A stretch of DNA of 64,000 nucleotides from Pseudoalteromonas prydzensis (GCF_011050055.1 NZ_DRGM01000187.1:50456-114455), one strand, 5' to 3'; shown: positions 8,756 to 18,899, counted from the first letter of the stretch. Made by a program: numbers and translations. The notes: generated from the sequence alone by a model not told the origin.

Positions 8756-9745
8756 TTAATCCTTAATCGCTTCTTCAATTGTGTGCGTATTTACCAGCTG
8801 ATTTACATTGCCTTTTATCACAACGGTTGCAGCTATTTTGTCTTGAATTGCTTGGCGGTTTGGATCCCAATAAACTTGTAAAAATCCTAATAAGCCAGTC
8901 GCAAACCCTGCTCCATAACCACCGTAGCGGCCAAACGCATCCCATAAACTTAAATATTCACCACTGAGTGCGACAACGCGAATATCGCATATTTTTTTGC
9001 CCGGTGTTTGGCCTTGCCAAAGCAGCGAAAATAACGTGAAGTACACGGCAGCCCAACCAAAACCAAGGCCTAAATCTTGAATGATGCCCTTGCCCCACTG
9101 CAGCACGCTATTTACGGGTTCTGTTTGCGCGTTTTCGTCTTCAAGAGCAGGCTTAGCACCATCAGCTTCAACCATTACTTGCAATAACACGCGAGTGACC
9201 TGCTGATTTTCAAGCCCCTCAATTTGGGAAAGTGTCGGTACTTGCGTCAGTAAATTAGCCAATGCATTACTTTGGCATGATTGGTCACAATGTTGATTTT
9301 GCGCTGTGTTAGCTAAATACGTCTGGATCAGCTGCTTTTCGTCTGTAGTTAATGGCATTTCTTGGTTGATTTTTATCCCTTGAATTGCGCTATCGTCCTC
9401 AAAAAAATCAATGGCGAGTGAAAGTACTGCCAACGAACTTACAAATAATATACTGGCCGCGGTCACTTTTAGTACTCTACGCCAAAACATCGACATTTTC
9501 GGTAGATGCTTTTGCGCTGTGCCTTTATAAAAAGCCATTGCAGCCACAAAGGCGATTAACGCAGCGCTGAGTTTTGCTGCTACAAAAATCAACATAACAT
9601 CGATTACCATCGCGAGCGCACGGCGAGTCGGTGAAGCAAGTGGCAACCCCAATAACGCTTGATCAAGCTCAAACGCATAAGGGGTAATAACTTCCCTGCT
9701 TTCAGCACGCGTTAACCCTAACTCTTCTATTTGTTCGACTTTCAT
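8756..9745 (-). CDS. RDD family membrane protein
   Basis: A 329-residue inner-membrane protein with an RDD-type domain. An arginine in the first membrane segment (PTRRALAMVIDVMLIF, about residues 40-55) is followed by Asp. The closing part has GQTPGKKICDIRVV and LSLWDAFGRYGGYGAGF, the second half of the RDD fold. A long charged insert of about 100 residues (about 120-215), with two cysteines (CDQSC), separates the two membrane parts. RDD proteins are poorly understood; some are Na+/H+ exchangers. It is 64 bases downstream of the enoyl-CoA hydratase gene on the same strand. Confidence 0.8.
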   Translation of the reverse strand: MKVEQIEELGLTRAESREVITPYAFELDQALLGLPLASPTRRALAMVIDVMLIFVAAKLSAALIAFVAAMAFYKGTAQKHLPKMSMFWRRVLKVTAASILFVSSLAVLSLAIDFFEDDSAIQGIKINQEMPLTTDEKQLIQTYLANTAQNQHCDQSCQSNALANLLTQVPTLSQIEGLENQQVTRVLLQVMVEADGAKPALEDENAQTEPVNSVLQWGKGIIQDLGLGFGWAAVYFTLFSLLWQGQTPGKKICDIRVVALSGEYLSLWDAFGRYGGYGAGFATGLLGFLQVYWDPNRQAIQDKIAATVVIKGNVNQLVNTHTIEEAIKD

Positions 9746-9809
9746 TTATGCTCTCGTCCTTAAACATTATTCCGCGCTGTTACAGCAGCTTTAACAAATT
9801 ACTTTTTTA

Positions 9810-10526
9810 TCAAACCATTAAAGCCAAATTATCTATAAAGGGTTTATTTTCTTCATCAATGATTTGAATTATCTGTTTGTGTAAGCGTTTTTTATGCTCA
9901 GCAAAAATGGCGCGTTTTTTATCAAACGTAGCGGCAAATGTTATCGCATCAATAAGTAAGCTTTGCTGATCTGTTGAGGCTTTTTCAATAACGTGATCAA
10001 TTGCCAGCTCTGCTCCAGATACGCGACGCCCTGTTAGTTTCATTTCGTTAAAGCGGTAGTAAGGCATGGCTTTTTTTACAAAAGCTATCATGCCAGGTAA
10101 AAATGGGATTGATAAATCCACTTCAGGGAAGCAAAAAAAGCCGCGATCGCCGCGCATAAATCTAAAGTCACAGGCGCAGGCTAAAATAGCCCCATTACCA
10201 AAAGCATGACCATTAATAGCGGCTATCACTGGCATAGGAAAAAGCAGTAAGGTTTTAAATACATCGTCCATGTCGTACATAAAACCACGTATTTCATCGG
10301 CCTTTTTTGCTTGCATGGCAGGTAACAACCAATCGGTGTCGATGCCTAAACTCCAACACTTTTCATCGTTTGAAGTGATCACTAGCGCTCTGTGGTTTTG
10401 GTTTGCAGCAACTTCTGCAAGTGTTTGTTTTAGTTGTTTAGCAAACTGTGGATTTTGGCGATTTTCGCCGTTTGTTAGGGTAATAACTGCAACGCTGTCT
10501 TGAGTCGTTAATGTCATAATGCTCAT
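9810..10526 (-). CDS. Enoyl-CoA hydratase/isomerase family protein
   Basis: A 238-residue crotonase-fold protein. The oxyanion-hole segments are visible as ITSNDEKCWSLGIDTDWL (about residues 50-67) and AAINGHAFGNGAILACACDFR (about 105-125). The active-site Glu of true hydratases is not obvious: FFCFPEVDLSIPFLPGM carries one Glu near position 140. This suggests an isomerase-like or uncharacterised crotonase. It is somewhat shorter than fatty-acid oxidation hydratases (about 260). The start could be the ATG at 10526 or the one three codons later. It is upstream of the RDD gene on the same strand. Confidence 0.85.
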   Translation of the reverse strand: MSIMTLTTQDSVAVITLTNGENRQNPQFAKQLKQTLAEVAANQNHRALVITSNDEKCWSLGIDTDWLLPAMQAKKADEIRGFMYDMDDVFKTLLLFPMPVIAAINGHAFGNGAILACACDFRFMRGDRGFFCFPEVDLSIPFLPGMIAFVKKAMPYYRFNEMKLTGRRVSGAELAIDHVIEKASTDQQSLLIDAITFAATFDKKRAIFAEHKKRLHKQIIQIIDEENKPFIDNLALMV

Positions 10527-10737
10527 GCAAGTACCTTGATATTTTTATTGTCATTATTTGATAAGGCTCCTCTTTAATCTACTGAGGAAGATTAACTTAT
10601 AATGCCATGATTAATGTTTAAGTTACTAGCTTTGCTATTTAAAAAATTGCTGTCGTGGAAAACTAATAGATTGTTTTAAAGGTAAATATCCATAACAATG
10701 CTTACTCAACTATTTAATCAAACACGGGTGAAGACGT

Positions 10738-11388
10738 ATGGGCAAAACCGCAATCGTAATTGGCGCAACAGGCTTAGTAGGCAGCCAATTAGTTAAGCAA
10801 CTCGTTGGCCAAGCACATATCAGCCAAGTAATTACCCTCACTCGTCGCCCTGCACCATACAAAAATGAAAAAGTGATTAATCATGTGGTTGATTTTGATC
10901 ACTTAGCCCAGCATGCATCACTGTTTAAAGCGGATATATTATTTTCATGTTTGGGCACCACCAAAAAAGCAGCTGGCTCTATTGCCGCTCAACGTAAGGT
11001 GGATTTTTATTATCAGTTAAAAGTCGCTGAACTTGCTGCAAAACACGAAGTACACCATTACTTGCTAGTATCCTCCAGTGGTGCAAATGCCAATAGTGGT
11101 AACGCATATTTACAAATGAAAGGTGAACTTGAAAATACTGTCAAAGAACTGCCATTTAAGCGTATTAGCATTATTCAGCCATCGTTATTAGTTGGCGAGC
11201 GTAATAACGAATTTCGCCTCGCTGAAAAACTAGGCAGTGTATTGTTACCTATTTTATGTTGGTTACCTAGGTTGAGAAAGTATCGTCCTATCACAGGCAA
11301 ACAAGTTGCAGCAAAAATGTGCGCGCTTAGTACTAAACCGAGTGTGGGAGTTGAGTATTTTAAATTAGATGAGCTGTTTTATACATAA
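10738..11388 (+). CDS. NAD(P)-binding atypical SDR (HTATIP2-like) oxidoreductase
   Basis: A 216-residue Rossmann-fold protein. The dinucleotide-binding motif GATGLVGSQL is at residues 9-18, and the family's SCLGTTKKAAGS segment is near residue 68. A Ser-containing LLVSSSGANANSGNAYLQMKGE region matches the YxxxK-like active site of this atypical short-chain dehydrogenase group (HTATIP2/YbjT-like). The substrate is unknown. It is preceded by the ATG at 10738, with a weak upstream GTGAAGA as possible ribosome binding site, and stands alone on the plus strand. Confidence 0.8.
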   Translation: MGKTAIVIGATGLVGSQLVKQLVGQAHISQVITLTRRPAPYKNEKVINHVVDFDHLAQHASLFKADILFSCLGTTKKAAGSIAAQRKVDFYYQLKVAELAAKHEVHHYLLVSSSGANANSGNAYLQMKGELENTVKELPFKRISIIQPSLLVGERNNEFRLAEKLGSVLLPILCWLPRLRKYRPITGKQVAAKMCALSTKPSVGVEYFKLDELFYT

Positions 11389-11598
11389 AGTACATTGTCG
11401 CATGTGATAATTTCAAGCTAAGTTAGCGTTTATATGAAAAACATGGATGTCACTGTTATCTTTCAAACCACTAAAGCAAAAACCAAGCTTTACAAATATT
11501 TACAAACCAAGGATTAACAATATTTACATCTGTAATTATTAAACATATATTTAGTATCCGTCAAACTACCCCTAAAAATTATATACATGGAGTTTATT

Positions 11599-12174
11599 TT
11601 GAAATTACTAACAAATTTGCTTTTCTTATTTTCAGTGCTTGCTTTAAGTGGCTGCGCCCATCAGATAAGCCTAAACCCTGATACAGAGAATCTTAAAGTT
11701 ACAGAGCGTAAGTCTACATCAGTTGTAGGATATTACATCTCTGAAGATAATATTAAAAAACAAGTGAAAACACCGGGTGGTGGCGGTGATAAAGTGAGCT
11801 ATAAACCTTATAAAGATACAGAAGCAGCTTTATATACAGTACTATCAAATAAATTTGATAACGTCTATCGTCTTGAATCATTGACTGATAGTGAGTTTTT
11901 AAAAAACAAAAATATAAAATATATATTTGTTCCAACCATAACAACAAATTCTAGTTCTGATAGTGTATTCACATGGCCTCCAACAGAGTTTACATTCACA
12001 TTAAATTGCAAAACACTCGATAGCGAAGGGAATGTTGCATGGAAAAGTGAAGTTAATGGTCTTGGCAAAGCTGAATTTGATGAATTTAAAAATGACTTTT
12101 CCTTATCAGCAAAGCGCGCAACTGAAGAAGCATTTAATGGGCTAGTTGCAGAACTAGACAAATCAAATTTATAA
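11599..12174 (+). CDS. Putative lipoprotein, 191 residues
   Basis: The protein has a short lipoprotein signal peptide with lipobox LSGC, so it is expected to be lipid-anchored in the cell envelope. The frame is also open from an ATG at 11587. That ATG overlaps the GGAG sequence that would serve as ribosome binding site for a TTG at 11599, which I prefer as start. The mature part is hydrophilic, with a Gly-rich PGGGG stretch and beta-rich character. It resembles small lipoproteins encoded in pairs, but I do not recognise the family. The next gene, another lipoprotein, follows 10 bases later, so they form an operon and may act together. Confidence 0.65.
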   Translation: MKLLTNLLFLFSVLALSGCAHQISLNPDTENLKVTERKSTSVVGYYISEDNIKKQVKTPGGGGDKVSYKPYKDTEAALYTVLSNKFDNVYRLESLTDSEFLKNKNIKYIFVPTITTNSSSDSVFTWPPTEFTFTLNCKTLDSEGNVAWKSEVNGLGKAEFDEFKNDFSLSAKRATEEAFNGLVAELDKSNL

Positions 12175-12184
12175 GCGAATAACA

Positions 12185-12733
12185 ATGAAATATAAAAGTT
12201 TATTAACTCTAATTACAGTTCTTGCTTTGAGCGCATGTACAATTCAGGTTCCCCCGTATCGCGCAGATATTAGTAATGTATCAAAATTAAAAGAGATTCC
12301 AAACGAATCTGTATCTGTAGGTAAAATTAAATCAGAAAAAAACCTAAATAAAATATCACTACGAAGCTCTCCTCTGGTTTCATCTGTTGGCGATAGTTAT
12401 GGCGAGTATATCGAAAATGCCTTACTACAAGAACTGAAGCTAGCCAAATTATGGTCAGGTGTTGCCAAAAAGCAGGTTTCAGGCAGTCTAGTTGATCACG
12501 ATATTGACGTAACAGGTTTCTCAGAAGGTGATGCATTTATAAAAGTCAATTTTGTTGTTTCAGAAGGTAATGTTAATTTATTTGAAAAAACAATATCAGC
12601 GGAGCACACTTTCGACTCATCTTTTATGGGCGCAATTGCAATCCCGAATGGACAACAGAGCTATGTAGAATTGGTGCAAAAGCTACTTAAAAATTTATAT
12701 TCTGATAAAGATTTTATAGAGGCAATAAAATAG
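12185..12733 (+). CDS. Putative lipoprotein, 182 residues
   Basis: It starts with a clear type II signal peptide (LALSAC lipobox, Cys at about residue 18). The mature part carries the phrase GDSYGEYIENALLQEL, which resembles small outer-membrane-associated lipoproteins that contain an oligomerising 'LpoB/CsgG-like' alpha/beta fold. This resemblance is weak and I do not assign a family. It is cotranscribed with the preceding lipoprotein and ends just before a strong bidirectional terminator. Confidence 0.65.
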   Translation: MKYKSLLTLITVLALSACTIQVPPYRADISNVSKLKEIPNESVSVGKIKSEKNLNKISLRSSPLVSSVGDSYGEYIENALLQELKLAKLWSGVAKKQVSGSLVDHDIDVTGFSEGDAFIKVNFVVSEGNVNLFEKTISAEHTFDSSFMGAIAIPNGQQSYVELVQKLLKNLYSDKDFIEAIK

Positions 12734-12803
12734 AATATCTCTTATTTTATACGTTTTAAGACAAGTTATTCTATCACTGTAATTGAATTAACAGCTTCTA
12801 CAC

Positions 12804-12829
12804 AAAAAGCCAGCAAATGCTGGCTTTTT
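12804..12829. terminator. Bidirectional rho-independent terminator
   Basis: A near-perfect hairpin, AAAAAGCCAGC with GCTGGCTTTTT around a four-base loop, sits between the converging lipoprotein and tricorn-like protease genes. A and T runs on both sides let it serve both. Confidence 0.9.
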
Positions 12830-12846
12830 GATTAACGCTTATTTAA

Positions 12847-15800
12847 TTATTTACCAAACTCTGTTGGCGCTGGCGGCACAACCAATGGTTTTTTCGGATT
12901 TGTTTTAAGCTCTTTTAACAGCTCTTGTACAGCACGCTCAACCGAGGGATCTTGCCCAGCTTGGATAAGTTCTGGGCGGTCTATCACTTCAATATCAGGG
13001 CTTACGCCTTCATTTTCGATGATCCAGTTACCGTCGTTGTCGAGTATTCTAAAGGTAGCAGCGATCACAGAGCCACCATCCACAAGCCCTGGGTTGCCTG
13101 AGATACCAATTAAACCACCCCAAGTGCGAGTGCCAATTAGTTTACCTAAGCCTGCTTGGCGGAAGTAATACGGCAGTGCGTCACCACCTGAACTTGAGTA
13201 GCCGTTGATCAGCATGGCTTTTGGTCCATCATGGGCAAACTGTGGCGTTTTAGTGGGTTCAACACCACGACGTTTCCAATAATTAAGCGGCTTACGTGCC
13301 AGCCAAGTGATCATATGCTCAGGAATAAAACCGCCGCCGTTGTAACGATCATCAATGATCATCGCTTCTTTCGTTGTTTGCGGTAAGAAGTTTTTAAACA
13401 ATGCACGGTTACCTTCGTAGTGGGTATTAGGTAAGTGAACATACCCTATACGACCGTCGGATAGTTTATCGACGTATTCAGCACGGCTTTGCGTCCATTG
13501 TAAATAACGTAAGCCTGTTTCACTTGCCACAGGTTTAACTGACACTTTCCAGCTATTTTTAACACTTGCTGACTTACTTAGTAATAACTCAACAGGTTTG
13601 CCCTGAGTGTTTTCAAGTAACTCATAAAAGTTAACCACCTCTTTTACTGAGCGACCATTAACCGCAATAATATAGTCGCCAACGCTTGCGTTAACGCCCG
13701 GCTCATTAAGTGGTGAGCGGAAGTTCTCGTGCCAATTTTCGCCTTTAAAGATGTTCTCAATTTTCACAAAGCCTGATTTATGCGCGCTAATTTCAGCGCC
13801 TAATAAACCATGCTGTAAACGTGTTGCCGTTGGCATATCGCCAGAATTGACATAAATATGCCCAGAGTTAATCTCGCCGGCAATTTCACTTAACACGTAG
13901 TCAAGGTCGGCGCGATGTGCGATTGCATCCGCCATTGGCTGATAACGTTTTAAAATAGCATGCCAATCTTGACCATGATGATTTTCATCATAAAACCAAT
14001 CACGTAATGTCCGCCAGCCTTCGCGATACATTTGTGCCCACTCGGTTTGCGGATCAATTTTTAGCACCATGTCGTCAAGGTTTAGTTGCGTGGCTTTTAA
14101 ATCTTGCTTTGCGGCAGGCGCAATAACACTGTAGTTATCGCCAGCACGAGCAATTATATGCTCGCTACTTGTTGATACTTTATAGCTACTAACACCCGCG
14201 GCCACAGTGGCAATCTCACCATCAACAGCATTTGGGATAAGCTTTAGTTCACCGCCAGATAAAGTTAAAACTCCATCTTTAACACCGCTTAATGCGCCGT
14301 AGTTGCCTGCAGGCGCATTGAGTGCCACCGCACGCTGCATAAAACCTTTACCATCAATATGATTACTCGGCGCTTTAGATGAGGCGTCGTCTTGCTTGTC
14401 CTCCACAATACTGGTTTCATCAGTCAACGGGGCATTTAGCGGTTTGATTTTATTGTTTACTGCAACCGCGTAAATTCGCGTGGCATTATTAAACATATAA
14501 TCAAATTCATAACTACTAAAAGTTAAGTTAAAGTCGCGCTCAGAGGTAAAATACAATTGTTGACCATCAGGCGAAAACGTTGGGTTTCTCTCACTGCTCA
14601 TATCGTCAGTCAAGCGAGTCAGGTCTTTTTCTTTGATATTGTAATGCCACAGTGATGCATAACGGTTTTCGTTATTTTTAACAAACACAATATCTTCACT
14701 ATTTGGTGACCAAATATAGGTGGTTAAACCGTCTTCTTCATACTTTGCGGTATCAATTTTATGCTGCTTGCCGGTTTTTATATCAAGCCACCATAAGCTG
14801 TGATTTAGATCGGCAAACATTAATTTTTTATTATCTGGAGACCAAACTGGCTCAAAACGCCAAATAGTGCCATTACTCGTCAGTTGTTTAACCTTGTTGT
14901 TATTGGCTCGGTCTTGGATATAAATTTCGTACTCGCCACTTTCATCGCTCATATACGCCACATAACGACCATTTGGTGACCAAGATGCTGCTATCTCTCG
15001 CCCTTTTGGCGTCTGGCTTAAATTACGGGTTGGGCCATTTTTAACAGGCACTGAAAACAATTCACCACGGGCACTAAATAACACGCGTTTGCCATCGTGA
15101 GATACATCCATTGAATCAATAAAACCGGCTACATTTTTACTATAAGGCATAGTGTATTCACGGTTACCCTGCACATTAATAGTCAGTTTTTGTGTTTGTC
15201 CAGTGGCATCATCAAAGCGATATAAATAACCGCCATTTTCATACACTATGGCATCAGGCCCTGCTGATGGCCAAAGTACATCAAACTCGCTGTGGTTAGT
15301 GACTTTTACAGGCGCTTTACCGTCTTGGTGTTTATATAAGTTTAAGGTGTATTCTTTATCAGAAACATAGTAAATGTTGTCGTGCACCCAGGTCGGTTGC
15401 TGCTCAGTAGCAGGATCACTGGTTAGTTGTTTTGAGGTATTATTTTCTAAGTTATAAATCCAGACATCTTGCGCACGACCACCACGACTACGCTTCCAAG
15501 TACGAAACTCGCGGTCAATGGGGGTATATAAATACTGCTTGCCATCAGGCGATAGCATGCCGCCGCCCGTTTCAGGTATGGCCAATGGCCGCTCTAAGCC
15601 ACCATCAGCAGGCACCATGTAAGGACGTCCGACACGCTTACCATATGGTGTGCGATTAGCTCTGAATACAATATGCTTACCGTCTGGCGTCCAATCAAGT
15701 ACGCGATAATCAAACCCGCCACGCGGTGGCATCACACCCACATCATTGTAGTAAGTTAACTGTTTTAGCTGTGAGCCGTCGCGGTTCATTACATACACTT

Positions 15801-16089
15801 GGCGGCTGCCATTGTATTGCGCTGAAAAAGCAATTTTGCTGCCATCAGGTGAAAACTTAGGGAAGGTTTCAAAACCAATATGATCAGTTAAGCGCGTGCT
15901 GTTACCCGTTTTGATATTTGCTATATAAATATCACCGGCATACACAAAGGTGACTGATTCTTTATGAATATCAGGGAAACGCAATAAGCGCGTGTCGTGT
16001 GTTTCGTAAGCTAGAGCCACCGATGAGATTGCCGGTGACACTGCTACTGCTATTGCGGTTAAAAAAGTACGTAATTTCAACTTAACCAT
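12847..16089 (-). CDS. Tricorn-like S41 family serine protease, exported
   Basis: A 1080-residue protein with an N-terminal Sec signal peptide (cleavage near residue 27). A first half of WD40/TolB-like beta-propeller repeats follows, with recurrent SPDG, SPNG and DRSP-type turns up to about residue 560. A PDZ-like domain lies near residues 760-860, and a C-terminal S41 protease core comes last. The catalytic Ser lies in SYSSSGGDALP and the catalytic-type Glu in NEGVSPDIEV. The His is likely in DENHHGQDW. This is the order of tricorn protease, which trims peptides. Bacterial homologues of this length are usually exported peptidases. The gene stands alone. Confidence 0.9.
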   Translation of the reverse strand: MVKLKLRTFLTAIAVAVSPAISSVALAYETHDTRLLRFPDIHKESVTFVYAGDIYIANIKTGNSTRLTDHIGFETFPKFSPDGSKIAFSAQYNGSRQVYVMNRDGSQLKQLTYYNDVGVMPPRGGFDYRVLDWTPDGKHIVFRANRTPYGKRVGRPYMVPADGGLERPLAIPETGGGMLSPDGKQYLYTPIDREFRTWKRSRGGRAQDVWIYNLENNTSKQLTSDPATEQQPTWVHDNIYYVSDKEYTLNLYKHQDGKAPVKVTNHSEFDVLWPSAGPDAIVYENGGYLYRFDDATGQTQKLTINVQGNREYTMPYSKNVAGFIDSMDVSHDGKRVLFSARGELFSVPVKNGPTRNLSQTPKGREIAASWSPNGRYVAYMSDESGEYEIYIQDRANNNKVKQLTSNGTIWRFEPVWSPDNKKLMFADLNHSLWWLDIKTGKQHKIDTAKYEEDGLTTYIWSPNSEDIVFVKNNENRYASLWHYNIKEKDLTRLTDDMSSERNPTFSPDGQQLYFTSERDFNLTFSSYEFDYMFNNATRIYAVAVNNKIKPLNAPLTDETSIVEDKQDDASSKAPSNHIDGKGFMQRAVALNAPAGNYGALSGVKDGVLTLSGGELKLIPNAVDGEIATVAAGVSSYKVSTSSEHIIARAGDNYSVIAPAAKQDLKATQLNLDDMVLKIDPQTEWAQMYREGWRTLRDWFYDENHHGQDWHAILKRYQPMADAIAHRADLDYVLSEIAGEINSGHIYVNSGDMPTATRLQHGLLGAEISAHKSGFVKIENIFKGENWHENFRSPLNEPGVNASVGDYIIAVNGRSVKEVVNFYELLENTQGKPVELLLSKSASVKNSWKVSVKPVASETGLRYLQWTQSRAEYVDKLSDGRIGYVHLPNTHYEGNRALFKNFLPQTTKEAMIIDDRYNGGGFIPEHMITWLARKPLNYWKRRGVEPTKTPQFAHDGPKAMLINGYSSSGGDALPYYFRQAGLGKLIGTRTWGGLIGISGNPGLVDGGSVIAATFRILDNDGNWIIENEGVSPDIEVIDRPELIQAGQDPSVERAVQELLKELKTNPKKPLVVPPAPTEFGK

Positions 16090-16208
16090 CCTTATGTTGT
16101 TATTTTATATCATCATAACAACATAAAAATGGATTGCAGCTTTGTTCGACAAATTACTGTAACAGAGTGTAAATAACGTTCATGAGCAATAACAGTTAGC
16201 CGCTCTAT

Positions 16209-16925
16209 TTAGCCTACTTTAGGTAGCTGCCTTTTATCAATGACTTTAAATGTAGTTAAATCAACGAGCATTGAAAACACGTCAGCATTATCGATAAACA
16301 ACATAAACAGATCGCCTTGTTCATTAACAGCGTACTCAAGAATGCGGTCGTAGCCTGTAAGAACCTCGCTATAACCACTGCCATCAATTTTACTTAATGC
16401 AAAAGTGCTTTTATCTTCGTTGCTTAAAAGGCCGTCGTTATTTGTGTCGTTTTTAATAACATGATAGGCAATACCCGCCGCTTTTGACTGCGAATCAAAT
16501 TCAGATAAATACAATGGAGAAATATCAGTGATCAACTGATCTGTCGTATCAAAAAGCCAATTTGCATAGTTTGTTTTACCATTGATAAACATCACATTTT
16601 TTGACCGTGTTGGCTTGTATTTCGAAGAGAACATTGCACGAACCTCCGCTTCAGCTTGAATGCTTGCTTCAACCGTTAACTTTTCAGACTCTAGCTCTAT
16701 ATAATAAAAGTCCGTTTCTCCTACTCTTCGCGGGTAGCCCAAACGCCACTTTTCTTCTTCGTTCTTGTCATCTGCTAAATTTAATGCCGGTGGCTCAACG
16801 TCGTTATCATTAAATACTGTTGTAACAAGTTGGACTGAAATTAACGCAGTAGCAATTAAAACCCCGACTAATAAAATAATTCCATTTAAGTTCCATACCC
16901 ATTTAAAAAATTTATCTGAATTCAT
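16209..16925 (-). CDS. Hypothetical single-pass membrane protein
   Basis: I choose the ATG at 16925 because AGGGA lies just upstream; the frame is open for ten more codons. The 238-residue product has one strong membrane helix (residues 14-40) and a long soluble C-terminal part, probably periplasmic. The soluble part contains DTNNDGLLSNED, which has the spacing of an EF-hand-like calcium loop (about residue 158-170). No family is recognised. The upstream region is shared with the divergent CIA30 gene. Confidence 0.6.
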   Translation of the reverse strand: MNSDKFFKWVWNLNGIILLVGVLIATALISVQLVTTVFNDNDVEPPALNLADDKNEEEKWRLGYPRRVGETDFYYIELESEKLTVEASIQAEAEVRAMFSSKYKPTRSKNVMFINGKTNYANWLFDTTDQLITDISPLYLSEFDSQSKAAGIAYHVIKNDTNNDGLLSNEDKSTFALSKIDGSGYSEVLTGYDRILEYAVNEQGDLFMLFIDNADVFSMLVDLTTFKVIDKRQLPKVG

Positions 16926-17013
16926 GCTTTCCCTATTTTTAAAAAAAGTGATCAATTTATCTGAACATACGTATTATTGAGCTTATCTATAACACAAAGC
17001 TTTGCGATAAAAA

Positions 17014-17526
17014 ATGACAAAAAACCCTACAACTAGTTTGCTGTTACTATCAGGTTCCGGCGATTTAACTCTGCACTGGCAAATAGTTAATGACTCAGTA
17101 ATGGGCGGTTTATCGACCAGCCAAGCTTATGAGAAGGATAATAGCTTAATTTTTACAGGCCACGTTTCTCTTGAAAATAATGGGGGCTTTGCTTCAATAC
17201 GCACAACAATAAACACCAATAAAGAAAACGCCAATCTCATATCTTTACGGTTCAAAGGAGATGGTAAAACGTATCAACTTCGCTTAAGAACGAGTCAGTA
17301 CCTAAACGGACCAGCGTATACAACCTCATTTGCAACATTAAAAGATCAATGGCAAGTCGTTACATTCTCACCAACTGACTTTAGTCTCACTTACCGTGGT
17401 AAAACCTTAGAGCAGCAACCAGAGTTAACGTTTAAAGATGTACAACAATTGGGCCTTATGATCGCCAAAAAACAGCAAGGTAATTTTCAACTCGAATTAG
17501 CGCAGATAAACTTTGAGCATAAATAG
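17014..17526 (+). CDS. CIA30 family protein
   Basis: A 170-residue soluble protein with the CIA30 (complex I intermediate-associated protein 30) fold. The characteristic W-x-NDSVMGGLS motif is at residues 24-36 and GFASIRT at about 61, with the RFKGDGKTYQLRLR strand at about 80. In mitochondria the family assists complex I assembly; bacterial members are unstudied and resemble carbohydrate-binding jelly rolls. It is a single gene divergent from the preceding membrane protein. Confidence 0.85.
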   Translation: MTKNPTTSLLLLSGSGDLTLHWQIVNDSVMGGLSTSQAYEKDNSLIFTGHVSLENNGGFASIRTTINTNKENANLISLRFKGDGKTYQLRLRTSQYLNGPAYTTSFATLKDQWQVVTFSPTDFSLTYRGKTLEQQPELTFKDVQQLGLMIAKKQQGNFQLELAQINFEHK

Positions 17527-17560
17527 CGTAAATTAAGCTGTTGTATTGGTAGTATTAAAA

Positions 17561-18088
17561 TTATTTTTTGAAATCATATTCTTCGTTATCTCGCTTTTTA
17601 AGCTCTGTGATAACCATTTCTATCATCTGTTTCTTTATTTCTGCGTGGTTGGACTTTAGCTCGTTAAGTTGCTGAACTAATATATCAATTTGCTCTTGCT
17701 GTTGAGAATCTCGGTATTTTTTCGCACCTGTATGCTCCGGCTCTATTTTTAAATTTTGCGCTTCGGTGTTTTTTTCCAGCTGTATAAAATTGCTAGTGTG
17801 GCTTTCAAGCTTGAGATTTCGCTGAATTGGATCTTGTTTTAATTTATTAATTTGTTCTTGTAGCACGGTGATTTTTTGCGCTAAATCTTCATACACTTTT
17901 TGTAAATTGTTATACTGTTCAGCAAAATTCACATCCTCTTCGCTGTACTCTTGCGCTTTAGCATCTAAAAACTCAGACAAAATATATTCAGGCTGCTCTG
18001 TTTGCGCTGCTTGTTCTTCAAGTCGTTTTTCGTATTTACTTTGCAACCCATGAGCTTCAGGAACAGTAATAACAGGTAAGATCTTCAT
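17561..18088 (-). CDS. Hypothetical coiled-coil protein
   Basis: A 175-residue, strongly charged and Gln-rich protein without signal peptide or membrane helix. Heptad-like patterns (LQKVYEDLAQKITVLQEQINKLKQ at about residues 62-85, and IDILVQQLNELKSNHAEIKKQM near 135-155) indicate two coiled coils. I recognise no family. It lies downstream of the DUF6445/SapC/halogenase operon on the same strand after an 88-base gap, so it may be read through from it or be separate. Confidence 0.55.
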   Translation of the reverse strand: MKILPVITVPEAHGLQSKYEKRLEEQAAQTEQPEYILSEFLDAKAQEYSEEDVNFAEQYNNLQKVYEDLAQKITVLQEQINKLKQDPIQRNLKLESHTSNFIQLEKNTEAQNLKIEPEHTGAKKYRDSQQQEQIDILVQQLNELKSNHAEIKKQMIEMVITELKKRDNEEYDFKK

Positions 18089-18176
18089 ATTTCATCCTTA
18101 AAATTATCCTGGTAATAATATCGGCACAAAATAATAAGACTTTAGCTTTCTTTTGCAAAAACATTACCCTTTGTTA

Positions 18177-18899
18177 TTACCCAAAGGTTAGGAAGCTACT
18201 AATGGTTAAACGGCCTGTTGATGGGTTACTAGATAGCCCTAAATCAGGGTTAATATTACCAGAATGCAAGGCATTACTTGGATATACAATAAGCCTATTC
18301 GGTTTCGCCTCTAGTGAGGCTATTTGCTCAAACAGTGTTGTATCGCTGGTAATATAACGTGGACGCTCGTGGAGCCTTTGAGCAATGGCTTGCTGTTTGA
18401 TCATTGCACGATACGGTGCGAGTCGCTGCTGCGTTATACGTTCAAAGCCCGATGCTTTATGCCGATACAAGGACGTTCCACCATATGCTTTGGCACATAA
18501 AAAGTGCACAGCGGCAAGCTGGTTAACGCTAGGAGTATCAAAGTGAGGCAGCATTTGAATCGGCCTTAATTTTGTAACCGGTGTTGTGGCAATTGAAAAA
18601 GCAGAAAAAATCACCTTCATGTCATGGCTATCGATAAAATTGAACGACGACTGTAGGATAGGAAATAACTCTTTAAGTTGCTCACTATAGTTAGCCGGTG
18701 ATGGTTTGCGAACCCCTGGATATAAATCCCCAGTGCATGCAGTAAAGGCCGAGTTATGCTCAATGTTTTCGCAAGCACAGGCGATAAGTTCATTATAATT
18801 TAAACTTAAATCATCAATCACTAAAACAGGTATGCGCTCATTCCCAACAACTAAGCGTGTAACTTTCATTGCCGGATTTAAAAAAGTAGCACTAGTCAT
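18177..18899 (-). CDS. DUF6445-like protein, possible 2-oxoglutarate/Fe oxygenase fold
   Basis: A 240-residue soluble protein that I place in the DUF6445-type group found beside tryptophan halogenases and SapC. The motif LPHFDTPS (HxD), a GGTSLYRH segment and a distal NALHSGNI ... GRLTISSFL resemble the H-x-D...H iron site and Arg of Fe(II)/2-oxoglutarate oxygenases. That activity is inferred, not shown. The ATG at 18899 overlaps the SapC stop codon by eight bases, so translation is coupled. It is the last gene of the halogenase cluster. Confidence 0.65.
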   Translation of the reverse strand: MTSATFLNPAMKVTRLVVGNERIPVLVIDDLSLNYNELIACACENIEHNSAFTACTGDLYPGVRKPSPANYSEQLKELFPILQSSFNFIDSHDMKVIFSAFSIATTPVTKLRPIQMLPHFDTPSVNQLAAVHFLCAKAYGGTSLYRHKASGFERITQQRLAPYRAMIKQQAIAQRLHERPRYITSDTTLFEQIASLEAKPNRLIVYPSNALHSGNINPDLGLSSNPSTGRLTISSFLTFG